The position numbers and the translations under genes are program-made. From assembly GCA_014773175.1 (NCBI GenBank), contig VXCM01000997.1, forward strand, positions 1 to 64,000: DNA of 64,000 nt, written 5' to 3'. Shown here one piece after another: positions 1 through 12,957 of this stretch. Source of the DNA: Lucifuga dentata. Lineage: Eukaryota; Chordata; Actinopteri; Ophidiiformes; Bythitidae. Every line of letters starts with the position of its first letter. Positions within the stretch are counted from its first letter, which is position 1. The notes under the pieces are model-generated. The model did no database searches and was not told the DNA's origin. It saw only the letters and a program-made list of their open reading frames with translations.

Positions 1-350
1 ATGACCAGACTGTGTAGCAAGTTAATCCCAAAATGATGTGGGAGAAGGCAGACAGCAGCTATTGAAGAGAATGTTAAAACACATAAGCAAGGGAGTTTGG
101 GGAAGGGAGTTGGAACACAAATGCAGTGCACTAATACAGACTGGGCATGCCTTCATTAAAAATCATTTCTGAAGCCAAAGTGGCTACATAATGTGCTCTT
201 GTTGACAAATTCTTCTTGAAAACTAATTAGTTACATTTATTTTATATATTTTTGTCATTTTCTGTGCAATAAATTGTAAAACAAACAGTGTATTGATGAT
301 TTTTTTTTTTTAAATCTGGGAGTGGCCTCAAACTTCTGACCTGTAGTGTA
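1..350. mobile_element. Truncated Tc1/mariner-like element (right part), cut by the window edge
   Basis: Bases 1-350 are closely similar to 49286-49741 inside the last capn10 intron: the same AT-rich body, an A/T homopolymer, and the same terminal repeat reading into an AAACTTCTGACC-type end at about 332-350. Reverse-complemented, that end closely matches the left terminal repeat of the capn10 copy at 48775. Two copies sharing both body and terminal repeat identify an interspersed DNA transposon family. No coding potential is left here. The left half lies outside the window. Confidence 0.8.
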
Positions 351-1048
351 GTATTTTGTTTTCTCTTTTCTAACCTTTACCCTCTCGTCATAGGTTGGAG
401 CCCAGCAGAGGGTCGTGACCTGATAAGGCTCCGTGTTGTAGTGAGAGAGGACTGAAGCTGACTGTTGTGTGTTTGACCTGCTGGACTGACACTGTCACAC
501 GACTCTTATATAATCACGAGGCCTGCAGGGGGAGAACACGTCTCTCTTTATCGTTGAATCTCGTCTGTCACTGTCTCATTCAGTGGGTGTCATTTCTCTT
601 TTTCCTCCATTTTTTTTTTTGCATCTCTTTGCCTCTTTCTCACTTTGACTTTCCCCCAAACTGTCAGCATTTCTTTTCTCTCCACCCCACACATTTCTTT
701 GCCTCCTTCAACAGCAGTGTTGTCACTCTTGCCAACATTTCTCTGCAGCTGGTATGAGACTGAGCTCATCTGTTCCTCTTTGTGCTGGTATACTGTATGT
801 GTGTGTTTGTGTGGACATATTGTGTGTCTGCATGTATTTTGTGAGCATGCTTTTGAGCAAAACTCGTAAATATTTAAAGTCCAAAGCCATACATGGAAAA
901 AAACACACACACACTGGAGAAAAATATATATATATTAGATTCAGAAAATAAAGTCAAGAAATTAGACAGAAGAAAAGTCCCACTTAGCTTCTGTACATAC
1001 ACACAACACTGGCTGTGTGTGTGTGTGTGTGTGTGTGTGTGTTCTTAC

Positions 1049-3683
1049 TTTGAGTGTTGCAGAATTAGACTCCTGGAAGGAAGCCTCCTTCAGCTTCTGC
1101 TCTTCTACAAGGATTTCCCTTAGGTGTTCATTCACCTGGAGAAGGGGGGGGGCAAAATGACAGAGAGGGAGAGATATATAAAGAAGGGGGAGAGAGGAAC
1201 AGAGCGCAAGAAAGAGAGAGAAGGAAAAGGAAGTGAAGGCAGGAGAGAGCGAGAGAAAGAAATGGAGGTAAAAACAGAGAGAATAAGAAAAAGAGTGGAC
1301 AACAAATAGAGACAGAAATGAAGAGAGAGATTTCTTAAGGTCAAATTTCAGATGAGCCTTTGCTGCTCACTTAATATGTAACTTAATATGAGCCACTCAT
1401 CTGGAAATGTAGAAACGTCTTCAAAGCTCACTCTAACGAGAGCTTTTCCCCTCATTTTATTACCATTAATGCTCCTCCGTCTTCAAAGGCTCGATGCAAA
1501 TAGTGATGTAACACACATTCTCTTTGGCCAGTTCCAGCCATGGCATGCAGTGCCTGAGAGCTATGCAGACACCCAGCCACCCATGTGTTTTTTTTTGTGT
1601 GTGCGTGCGTATGCAAGCAAATCGTGCATGTGTATCCGCCCGTCCTTGGCCTGCAGCAGGGAGCAGGAAGCACATGAGCTTCTGCTTTGAGGAATGTCAA
1701 CAAACTCAGCTGGAACCAACACTGAAGCATGTTTTGTTTCTGAGGGACATTACTGGCTGTGACACACGGTCATAAATACATCATTTTATTCCATGTTGAG
1801 ACTTGTTTCAGGCAGTTTAACATCATCTTTTGAGACGAACGCAACAATCTAATTCCCTACAAATTCAAGTGGCTGAGTAATCCCTTGCTAAGATGACGAA
1901 ATAAACTCAGAGACTCAAATCCAGCGCAAACTAAATGTATGAGTGAGAGTCAGCAGACCAGAGGAGGTCAGATTGAGTCTTGGTAATCTAGTGATTACAT
2001 TACATTTATGCCAATTCTTCAGGGATGAACACATCTTATTGTCTTGCCAACATATTAGATTTTGAACCAGCAATAGAGGATTTGAGATCCGACATGTTTT
2101 CCAGCACCTCTTGTTTCTGTGTTCAAAGTCAAAGAAAGAAATGTGTGCCAAGTAAAAGATTCCCAATGAGGATACAGTGTTTATCCACTGTAAATGAAAA
2201 AGTATATTGTAGCCTTCTGTGCACATGCATGAACGCACGTTATCGATCCAGCCTCTTCGGTCCTTTATATTATGTGTGTTCACGTGTGTATGTTTGTGTA
2301 CCTTGTTGATCCAGGTGGTGATTGCATCCTCCGTGTCGTAAGGGAGCTCCTGCATGTGTCCATCGCTGTGTGAGGGTTCAGCGGAGGAGTACCTGTTGAT
2401 GCAGGCCATCACCCTCTCCACACTCACCATCTCCACCGTGTACGCCATCATCAGAGTGTCTATGAGCGCCAGATGGGAGCTCTGCAGAGAAAGAGTAGCA
2501 AAGAGTACAAAGAGTAGCAACAGGTATTGAGGACTTCTAAGTCTAAAGTCTAAAGATTGATTCTGTCTGGAAAGAGAAAAGATCGTTTTGCTGCGTTGCG
2601 TCTTGGATTCCAGGGCACATGGGGGTGGGGGGCTGCACATTACCTTGCCCCCATGTGTAACCCCGCCTCAAGCTCCAAGTTGCAGCAAAGAGCCTCTCAA
2701 AAAGATGTTATTATGATGGCATACGCTAAACAGTAAACATCAATCCAATAAATCTATATCCCCTATGCATAAACTAATTTTTTTTGTCAGTTTTGAATCA
2801 ACCATGTCTAATGCTCATCAAAATGTTTTTCATGATAACATATAATAAATCTGTCAATCGGAGAGCTGTTAGAATTGATTAAAATGTTATCCTAGACCTG
2901 ATCCATGTACTAAGGAATGCCCAGTACAACACAAAGGCCAATGCTACAGGAGTTTCTTACTCTTTTGCTGAAAAATGTGTCATCCAGCATCTCCTGCAAC
3001 AGTTGGGGGTCATACTGGTAAATTAGTTGTAGTATTTCATCATTTCCTATGGAAACAAATGCCTCACACACTGAAAAAAATATCTGACTTTTGACCTAAG
3101 TGATTGATGAAGCTACTATCTGGTTAACACTACTATTTTCTCTCTGGCAATGGAGAATTACTAAAAGAACACATTCCTCCTCTGAGGCATTTTTATTTCC
3201 TGTATTACTGTTGTATAACTCCAGTTTGGGCCCAAGAAAGCCAGTGTGTGTGTGTTTGCTACATCAGCAGAGATCGCACATGTGCCAACTAAGAATGTAA
3301 CAGGTCCACATTATCTCTGTCTGTCATGCTGTATTATCTGTTTTGTCACCTTGGCAAATTGCTGCAGATGCAAGTGAGTTGCTTTTAATTAAATGGAATC
3401 CTATGAAATATTATGATAAAAGATTATGCATAAATGTAAGCTTCACTGACACAAGGTTTCTGATCACTACCTCTCCCAACTGCTTTGTGCCTTTTAAACT
3501 GTTGAACACCTACATTTGACTCATTAACTTTATGTAGGTGGGTTTACCAGCCCTCAACACCTACACAAAGCCTGACATTCTCCTAGCCTTTTGAATCCCA
3601 TTCCAGGCCGGTCAGTCTGACGGTCCTCCCCTTCCCTTTCCTGTCACACCATGGGTCTACGTAAAAACAAGTACACTGGTTAT

Positions 3684-3726
<43 letters not shown>

Positions 3727-4912
3727 CATGTTGCTTGTCTAAGCATTTATCTGTATGTCCAACCTAACTGAACAAACATCTAAGTCAAGTGCTTCACGAT
3801 CCCGAGGCCAGGTGACTCGAGCTAATGGACAAAAACAAGCTGTGAAACTCGTCCCAAAAGATGTCAAGCACAGGCTTCTATTCATAACCGCACAGCCTCA
3901 TATAATGGCCAGTATGACCATGTGTTTCCCCAAGAAACCAACAACTGATCCAGTACTACAACTCAGCGTCAGCATCACATGCTCTGCTGCCAGTCTAAAC
4001 AGACAGCGTGTACAGAAGAAATCTAAGTACGGCTCTTAAAAAAAATAACTCCTCATGGAAACAAATGCTGAGCTAATGCACTAAAATGGGCTCCAGCATC
4101 AACTGATGTCAGATGTGTGACAGGAATGAAACATAGTCTACATTACACCCTCAAACCAAACGCTCATCCTTATGATCTGAAATACATTTTAGTATGTAGA
4201 CACACACAAAAAAGGCATGTAGACACAAGAACTGCACATAACTTTAACACATGCAAAAACTGGCCTGTATATTGTTATATGATGGTTTCGGGAACAAACA
4301 TGGTTTTGTCACAAGAGCTGCCACATCGCAGGAGCCTGGAGCTGAAATGTATGAAAAGTCTGCAGACACTGTTTTGAATTCCTTTATGTTCAGGATATTG
4401 CTACATGTTTGGCATTGAATGCATTCTCCTCCTGAGGTTCTGCAGCAGGTCAGGTTGATAGCTGGACTGACTGACAAGCAGACAGACAGTCAGACAGACA
4501 GACAGTCAAACAGAGACTCAGACAGGCCAAGCAGCTTAAACTGGGTCTGAAGATCCAGAAATCATGATTGAGCTGAGAAATCAGTATTGAGCTGAGACTG
4601 AAGACTAATTTATTTTCGTTGCCCAAAACTTCTAAATCTTTAAGAGGATTACTGTATGTGTGCATGTGTGTGTGTGTGTGTGTGTGTATGCTGATAGAAG
4701 CCAACCTTTTAATACACCACTGCAAACTACAGCCTAGAAATGACTACACAGTTATGTGAGTATTGGTGTGTGCATGAAGACAAAGTCAGCAGAGAGATGG
4801 AGCTGCTGCTTACATATCTACAGATTGTTCTCAGGAATAAAAACACTACTGTTGACATTATGGATTTAAAAGCCATGTGCTGTCCATTATCCCCTCCACA
4901 AAGGCCTTTAGG

Positions 4913-4946
<34 letters not shown>

Positions 4947-4972
4947 TAAACCTCTCATGGCCACAGACANGG

Positions 4973-5006
<34 letters not shown>

Positions 5007-5776
5007 TAAACCTCTCATGGCCACAGACACACCTTATAAGGCCGTGGAAATCCCAGTCACTGGTCATAAAGTGCTGGTACACTGATGCACACTATCTAAG
5101 AGGAACATCAGCATTCATTTTCACCGCTGTTGAATAGGTTTTGTGTGTGTGTGTGTGTGTGTGTGTGGTGGGGAGGNCATTCATTTTCACCGCTGTTGAA
5201 TAGGTTTTGTGTGTGTGTGTGTGTGTGTGTGTGGTGGGGAGGACCATGTGCCCTTGATCAGAGGCATTTATAAGAAACCACAATACAGCTGAGCAAACAG
5301 ATAATGACAGTAGCTCCTTTCTTCAAATATGACAAAAAGCCTGCTTAGCACAGGTACACACTCAAAAATGACCTACATCTGAGCAAGTGCTTTGTGTTGT
5401 GAGTTTACACCTACATGTCACTCACTGTTGAAATCCCAGTGTGACAATTTTGGTACACTTGTTCGCACTGTCACTAAAAATGACCTTTCCTGCTACCTTC
5501 GGTGTTATTCTGCTGAGAGCTTTTAGATAAGGGTAAACGCCCCTCTGCAGACAAATTCAATTATCGCTCCAGCTCTCTCCCCTCCTCTCTTCCATCACCA
5601 GCTCATCCTGGTGTTTTCACACTCAGAGAAGAGTGTGAAGCATGTGCAAGACAGAGCAAAAAGAGAAAAAAGAGAAATGAATGAACTAAGGGGAAAGTAA
5701 CACTAAAGAGGGACACAAATGGCTGCTGGAGATCTGTCAGCTTTTAGAAGTGTGATGCGTGTGTGTGCGTGAGTTC

Positions 5777-5826
<50 letters not shown>

Positions 5827-7101
5827 ATGCGCGTGTGTGCATGGGCGTATGGGTATGGGGGCTCTCATTTGTGCACCAGACGTGCTTTGACTCACTGTGA
5901 GACCCCACCCTCTATAGTGCTGCAGTAGAGCACATCACGTTTCCTCCTTCCTCCCTCCTCCTCTTGTTTCCTCTCCTCTCTACTCCTCCCCCTTCATCTT
6001 TTTTCCCCTTCTCCTCTCTTTCCAGATGGCCATATTAACAGTGGGCCTTTTCCAATCATTCTCTGGCGATACATGCTCACCCGCCAAAAACACTCCAAAT
6101 ATTACTCTTCCTCTCCACGCACTCCTTCTTTCTCTTCTTCCTCTCCACTCTCCTCCTTCTCTCTCTCCTTCCTTTCCATGCTGCCACAGCTCTTGCCCAG
6201 CTCACCCTTTCCATCTCTCCTCTTGTAGACTCTCACATTCACTCTTTCCTCTCATCTCTGGTCTACATTCCTGCTTCCTGCTGGATCCTAGCCAAATGGC
6301 AGCCCCTAAACTCTGTCGCCCCCCTCCTTTCACCCTCTGACAGGCTGCCACGCTCCTCCTCCCTCCTCTCCTTGAGTTATTTCTCTGTTGCACAGTATTT
6401 GGAAAGCCATGAGGTCATCATTTTCTTCTCAGAAATAGACTACCATAACCCAAAATGAAAACTTCAACTTTAGTACTATACCGCTGAGTATGCATACACA
6501 CACACACACACACACACACTTCTAGGGGACGACAATGTGAGACACGCAGGGGAAATGAAGGGATAGACAGATTGACAAATAGCCTGGCTGTGTGCTACAT
6601 AGATGAAGGTCAATATAACACTCAATGAGGCTACAAGCTTTATTTATTTGCTTAAATATGGCCACTAAAGCTGTATACAGATTTATAATGCATACACAAA
6701 CACAGATGCACAGAGATAGACACAACATACACACACAGATTACACATGCACTATCTCACTACCTTCGTTGGTGTAAAAGGACATGGGATCATTAAGAGCT
6801 GCACCAAACCAGCACCCATCACTCCCACCTTCATGATATTGTCAGTCCATGAGTGATGAAGCGAATACTCACACATTCACACACAAATGTCTAAACTGTC
6901 CTTGACTTTGAAATATTCTCTAGACCTGCATAAAAGGAGAACACAAGGAAGAGAGTGCATAATACTGTCTAGAACCTGAGAGAGAGGATAGACAAGCTCA
7001 ATGAAATCTGCTTAATTCACATTTTACCCAAAAACTGATTAGATAAGACAGAGAGAGGCATGGAAAGGCTAAAAAAGACTATGAATGAGCATGGTTGAGC
7101 A

Positions 7102-7148
<47 letters not shown>

Positions 7149-9337
7149 AAGACAGGAGCAGGCAGGCAGAAAGACAAGAAATTCAGGGGAAGATGTGATG
7201 AGACAGACAGAGAGACAGACCTATAACAGCAGAGGGAGAGGAAGGGGGAGGGGGGGTGCACTGCAATGCAGACACCTTTTGGCGTCAGCAGAAGTGCCCA
7301 GTCTCCAACATGTGTGTGTTTTAGCAGTGTGTCTGAATCCGCAGCCACAGACCTGCATTACTTTCATAATTAACACACCATAAATGAATTCAAATAAGAA
7401 TCCATTCTGCCTCAAATCCCTGAAATGTAACCGTGTTTTGTTCCTTCATCCAGTGCTGAGCGTAGTATTGTGAATATACTACTGGAAATAGCACTTGGAT
7501 GCATTAAGCTGGCATGTTTGCCCTGTGCTGTCTAATGACACAGTGGCCAAACAGTGAGTAATGGGTTGCTATAGGAAACCCGTCATTAGTGGTTGTTTTT
7601 CTCTCAACAGGACAGATCTTGGAGGTTGGGTTAACAGACTGCATAAGCATTTGCACACCAACCGATCAAATCAAGTGATCAATATCTTTCATGTAAAGCA
7701 CAACTGAATACTTACCATATATGTTTAACTGCATATATGTATGTGCTGTATGTATATGAATAAAGTATCAGCAGTTGGAGGGAGAAAAAAGCCTTCCAGC
7801 AAGCCACAATACCACAAGATCATGCAAAAGCTGAATATAGTACATACTTTTAAAGTCATAAACTTAGATTTCACTAAAGTGTACATGGAGACTAAAACCT
7901 CCATGGTGGCAGCATTGAATTTAAAGGGAACATTATTCTTTTTATTTCTTCATTTTCATAGTGTAATATAGTAGGGATAATGTGTTAAACATTGCCAACA
8001 TTACAAAACTTGAGGTTCATGCCTATAGAAATTGATGTAGTAAGACATACCAATAGGTCCTGAATTGCCTGAACATAGGTACTTTACTTCCATACCATGT
8101 TTACTTCATGTTTACTTCCATACCATGTTTACTTCAAACACATCTGGACTCACCTGCCTACACACCTGGATAGATTCGCCCACAAAGTATGAGGCTGGTG
8201 AGTGAGTGTTTAGTCTTATCCATGTTTTACTGTCTGTGGGGCACTGCCAGCTGACCAATCGGAACAGAATGGGCTTTTTAGGAGCCTGTTTTCACTCAGT
8301 GTGCACAGTGATGCTGTGGCACTGCAAAGGATTCAAAGTAGACCTTTACATAAACTTAAAAACATGGAATACTGTAAAATATGCCCAATTTAAGACAAAT
8401 CATGGCACTTAAAATATAATACAATTATTTGCTCTCCCGGACAGGCATCAGTACTCACCATGTGTATAGGTGTACTGGTCAGATCTCTCTCAGTGACCAG
8501 TCGGTCCTGGTCAGTGACGTATAGGCCTTTCTGGGCCAAGGCCTGGATGACAGCGTTGTGTCCCAGTAAGGGTTTAACAGCATCGCTGCGAAGGATTAGG
8601 CTCCCTGCACGGCAGTAGAGCTCTGCAGACTGGAGCAGGCAGGCCACTGGAGGCTTCAGGTGCTCTTGGTTGTACTGGTCCCTGTAGAACGGCTCAGCCA
8701 GCTCCTCTGGTACTGCATCTGTGGAGAAAAAGAAATGGAGAAAGAGATTGCACGACAAAGGGGATGAATTAGGGTTTAGAGGGTTTATATCATGCTCATA
8801 TACATCTTTTTGACTTGAGGACTCTCCACATCCTTCATACCTCAATACGGAGCTAGTTTCTCTTTCCACTCTTACTGCCATAGTCGTTGCTCTGACCTCC
8901 GTGCACTACAGCAATGCACTCATACACACAGGTAGTATACACTACAAAATTTAAAAAGTTCCTTCTTCAACATTAAACACCACAGCAACAAATAAAGCAC
9001 AGCAAACTGAGCTTTATCAGCATGGCCTGGAGCACTAAGTGAAGCACTTTAATTTCACTGGTAGTAGTTACTCTCATTTCACACTGAGGCTTTACCATTA
9101 AGATAATAAGAATACCAAAACAATTACCATTACATTTAACGAGTATGTTTGCTGGTGAATAGCTACTGTATATCCAAGAAGGCAAGTCAGCTTTTGAGTG
9201 TGTGTGTGTGTGTGTATGTATGTGTGCATGTGTTCAATGTTTATGTGTGTGTTGGTTGAAGTGTATGTTACAAAAGCATGGAGTCATTTCTAATCTCATT
9301 ACCTCACTTGGTAAATCTGATCTGCAGAAAACAGCTT

Positions 9338-9396
<59 letters not shown>

Positions 9397-12300
9397 ACCT
9401 CTGTGTTTGTTCGTCCATTCTTTCTTTCTTTCTTTCTTGCTTTTTCTTTCTTTCTTTCCATATCCCTTTAGTTACACACCATATTTTTGTTAACTACATT
9501 CTACATTTCTCTCACTCCTAACTACAGTATATTAGTCATGATGACATACCTATCTATGTGTTTCTACCCCACAAGTATGAGTCAGACAGTTGACACAGCA
9601 CTCTGTTAGAATGTGTGTGTACAAGTGGTATATGTGTATGGTGACACACACACACACATTCATATAATTTTGTACTCCAGTATGAGTGTGTATTCCTAGT
9701 GGTGGGGTCATTTCCTCTTTGCCTGCCTCTGAATCACACTGAGGAAAACAAAGGACACCAAATCTATCTTAAAGGTACAGTTTTTGTTCTTTCAACTAAG
9801 TACCAAAAATAAATAAAGTAATGCTCAGACCACAAGAAAATCCACTGAGCTTGAGACCAAAAAGCAGTTAACCATAATGTGGTTAATGTAACACTCCCCC
9901 CCCCCCCCCNCCCCCCCCCCCAACTGCATGATGTAAAGAGATATTTGAAGCAACAACAGACAGATGTTAAACCACTTCAACAATTACTTTAAGCCCTCCT
10001 GTGTCTAGCTATTAAAAATTAATAGTCACAGCTATTAAACTCATCCAGTTGCTGTCAGAATGTCTGTCATGTTGATAAGAAAAAATTGATTTGTTGGCAC
10101 ATTTGCGAGAGACAATTAGTAGTTAGTCAGTTAGTTGCAAGTTAGTAAGAAACAGACTGTCTTTTCTGTCAATGAACCAGTACACAAACACATCTGATGT
10201 CCTTATTTTTCCAAAGGTTAATAACAAGAGTATTTAAAAAGACATAAAAGAACAACAGGCTATAGTAGCACATGTTGTTTGCACAGAGGGCATGTTTTTC
10301 TAGAGTTCATGAAAAAGCTGCAACGTCAAGGAAAAAACCTCTCCTTTGTGTCGGCCATCAAAGAGGAAACAGACAGGAAGGAGCTGCCACAGGAAGTTCA
10401 GGCATGGAGACGACAGCCCCCATGGAGACCCCCGATATCACAACTCAGTAGTACACACAACGTAATGGTCAGCAAGATTTAGATTTATTGCTTTTTGTTA
10501 GAAACATTTATAAAGTTTGAAAGTCAATATCTCCCATTGACCATGTGTTGTCTTTTTGAACGGGAGAGTTGCTACTTCACTGTGTTAGCTCACTAAACAG
10601 TGGAAATGTTTTGGAAGGATTTGTGGAGGGTTGGATGGAACCAGGATCTTTCTGTGGAAGAAATGAAAAGATTACTCTGAACTGGAAAACCAGCAGAAAA
10701 AAAAGTGCAGCTACAGATACTAGAAATAAAGCAAGCACCAAATCAGTGACAAGTATGACCTTATATTTGCTGTATTTCTGTAATTTTCACACTTGGGCAA
10801 TGCTGAAAATCAATAGTTGTCACATGAATATTGATACAGATACAAATGGGTCCACTCTAATGTGTTATTAGCGGTGCCATTACAGTTTTGGATGAGCTGC
10901 ATAAAGTTTGAGCATTTGAGCTTTACGCAATCCAGAACTGCAGAAGGAGCCATAGTAATACATTGACTCAGACCAGTGGGGCTGGCATACCAAGGGACAT
11001 GCTGTTTTGAACTTGAGTTCCTTTGCTTTGCTTTATCTCATACTGTACTGTATATACAGTGTGAGTCGACACTGGTGTATACGTTAACAGATATGCAAGA
11101 AGAAACTGCAGTACGTAAATGTTTAATTTTTAACAGATATATACAAATTATTGTTTTTTAATTGGTTTACTGTTCAAAATGTTTCCTTCAGCTTTAATAA
11201 TAAACTCTTTAATTACCAAATTTGGGGAATCCTTGCCAAAAACAGGTTATGTTAATGTAAAGCATCAGTTACTGTACATTAGCCCCAAGAGACCTTTTAG
11301 CAGTGAGACAAAAATCAATGATTCACTCAATGATTCATAAAAATACGTTAGCACTCACAGGTCATTAACATGAGGGTGGTGGTCCTTTGCTTCATTTGGA
11401 GTTTAAATGTAAATGATTACATTGCTGAGTTGGTATGATGCCAACATGGAGACACACACATAGAGGGAGAACAATGTGAAGTCTGGCATTTATAAAAAAA
11501 CAAAAACAAAAAAAAAAACCTACTGATGAAAACACACATGCACAAGAAATCACAGACATTCTCCCATCCCCACTCTCACATCCCCACTCTGTTTAGCCAG
11601 TACATGGTAGAGTGAGTATGAGTGTACCTTATGTGTGTGTAACATCCATGTCACTGCAATCTGAGTACAAACTTTCAGCTGAACAGAGCATTGCTATATC
11701 CAAGCATTGCCATATTCAAACTATCGTTCATCAAGCTAAATTAGGCCAAACAGGGCTCTGAGGACCGGCTATGAATTGGGCCACAGTTCTCGTGATGCTG
11801 GGAGCTGAATCTGTGTCACCGGAGGGACAGAAAAACAAGGCGGTGATGGTATGCTGATAGTTTAAGGTCTGGCAGAACTAAAGTTGGCTTTGCTCACATG
11901 TTGCTGTATTGCACCCTGCAGACTCTGCAGCATTTGATGCTTTCTAAAGAAAAAGAAGAAGGAAGAATAGTGAACAGCTTGACTGGGTGGATGGATCAAT
12001 AGGTGTGATTCTGAGGTCTGTCTCTCTTCTTTTTCTCAGTTTTTCTGTCTGTGTGGTTGTGACTGTATGGAGGAACAGACATTAAAAGTTTTCATTATAA
12101 ACCTGTGGGCTCAGAGCAGGCTGAAATTACTCATGGTTTTTATGAGACCAGACTAGCAGACTTCTAGACCACACTGAGGACAGGAGACAGACATGTTGTA
12201 AAGAAAAATCACTGACAAACATAACCATATGAAGAAATAATTAAGGCCTCCAACTTCAGGACTTATATTACAACCATTATTCTTAGTGTGATCATGAATA

Positions 12301-12957
12301 AGAAAAACAAAGAAAAACAGCAGACAGAATGTAATCTATTAGAAAAAGGTGTTTGGGTCTGTCGGAATGTCAGCCACATACTATACAATAGCTTTGGCTT
12401 TGCCTTCTACAGTGGGAAATAAATAGCCAATTAGGTATAAACAGGCAAGTTAAACCAATAAAATGTGACATGAGTAGCAAGGTAGTAGCTATGACCTATG
12501 ACCTCTAGGTAGAGAAAGAGAGAGATGAGTAACACCAACCTATGTAAACTGTAAAACTGTGAAAAGCAGAATTACATTACATACATATTACATACACAGC
12601 TAAAATATACTGTGATTATATAGGTTGTGTGATGTAAATTAGTTATGGTGGATTTGATCAATGATTGCCTGATTACTGGGTGTTTACAAAATAATCCACA
12701 TGCAGGCCCCTAATCCAGCTCAACGCCAGGCTTCATGTTTGATGATTATCATATAATGTTTCCGATTCATCTAATCCAGAAATGAAAATAAGTAAGAGCT
12801 TCATTAGGCGCCACCTACCCGAGCCGAAAGCTTTGGCCACTAGCCATGTCAGGCTGCATGATATCTTGGCCCTGGTAAAGTCATAGTGATCGAAGCCCTT
12901 GATAGCAGGGACGATGAAGGTCCGTCTCATCCCTCTGTCATCTGCCGCATCTCCCAT
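1049..12957 (-). CDS. camsap2: CAMSAP2, calmodulin-regulated spectrin-associated protein 2 (first four coding exons; 3' part beyond left edge)
   Basis: CAMSAP2 binds and stabilises microtubule minus ends. Coding exons on the minus strand are 12957-12819, 8718-8459, 2481-2302 and 1135-1049. All have AG/GT boundaries and compatible phases (1, 0, 0, 0) and together give 222 codons. The protein begins MGDAADDRGMRRTFIVPAIK and continues through the conserved N-terminal region: VPEELAEPFY in exon 2, HLALIDTLMMAYTVEMVSVE in exon 3 and VNEHLREIL in exon 4. These match human CAMSAP2 better than CAMSAP1 or CAMSAP3. The start is the ATG at 12957, as in the mammalian protein. The main calponin-homology region, coiled coils and the C-terminal CKK domain must lie left of base 1. 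Introns of about 4.1, 6.0 and 1.2 kb carry microsatellites and repeats. A fish a/b paralogue assignment is not possible from this fragment. Confidence 0.95.
1136..2301 (-). other. camsap2 intron 3
   Basis: The intron contains a purine-rich GAGA-type tract on the plus strand (about 1137-1333). A (TG)n microsatellite lies just outside it at 1014-1042. No further exon with convincing family similarity is visible. Confidence 0.7.
2961..3070 (-). other. Orphan exon-like block inside camsap2 intron 2
   Basis: On the minus strand a polypyrimidine tract plus CAG acceptor (exon start 3070) opens a 110-nt block ending at a GTAAGA donor (exon end 2961). It is open in one frame and reads like protein, including GNDEILQLIYQYDPQ and LLQEMLDDTFF. 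Its phases (1 in, 0 out) equal those of camsap2 exon 2, so it could in principle splice between exon 1 and exon 3. No known CAMSAP protein that I recall has this segment. A weaker internal AG acceptor also exists, giving a start near 3046. It could be an alternative exon, a leftover of another gene, or chance. Confidence 0.35.
4912..5242. repeat. (GT)n microsatellites with two N-separated exact duplications
   Basis: A GT tract plus its unique flank (ending CCACAGACA) occurs twice, separated by an N at 4970. A second GT tract plus flank (beginning CATTCATTTTCACCGCTGTT) occurs twice around the N at 5177. Exact duplication around a single N is typical of overlapping contig ends joined without merging. 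Confidence 0.85.
5779..5826. repeat. (GT)n microsatellite
   Basis: About 24 uninterrupted GT units inside camsap2 intron 2. Confidence 0.95.
7105..7145. repeat. (GA)n microsatellite
   Basis: About 20 GA units in camsap2 intron 2, followed by a looser purine-rich region with AGACAG repeats. Confidence 0.95.
7906..8415. mobile_element. MITE-like interspersed repeat, copy A
   Basis: This segment aligns by eye with 21975-22510. Shared blocks include the start (AAGGG followed by a T-rich run), ATAGTGTAA, CACAAAGTATGAGGCTGGTGA (CTAGCAAG in copy B), a TGACCAATCGGAACA-like motif, CACTCAGTGTGCACAG, GCAAAGG.TTCAAA and an AAATCATGG end. No open reading frame fits a transposase, so a non-autonomous DNA element is the likely explanation. 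Confidence 0.6.
8719..12818 (-). other. camsap2 intron 1
   Basis: This intron has a (CA)n tract at about 9339-9388 next to TTTC repeats (9418-9457), and a poly-C run broken by an N at 9910. The rest is AT-rich DNA in which I see no exon with recognisable protein similarity. Confidence 0.7.
9339..9457. repeat. (CA)n followed by (TTTC)n
   Basis: Roughly 25 CA units are followed by a short unique spacer and interrupted TTTC units. Confidence 0.9.

Larger units (their letters stand above)
2482..8458 (-). other. camsap2 intron 2
   Basis: This 6-kb intron holds (GT)n tracts at about 3686-3720, 4914-5005, 5138-5230 and 5779-5826, a (GA)n tract at 7105-7145, and a pyrimidine-rich plus-strand stretch at about 5938-6380. 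Two N-marked local duplications (4970, 5177) and a MITE-like repeat (about 7906-8415) are also present. Apart from the block at 2961-3070 no exon candidate was found. Confidence 0.7.

Noticed and set aside
1124..1309. Arg/Glu-rich 61-codon frame
   Set aside because: Product of a GAGA-type purine repeat; overlaps camsap2 exon 4 on the other strand.
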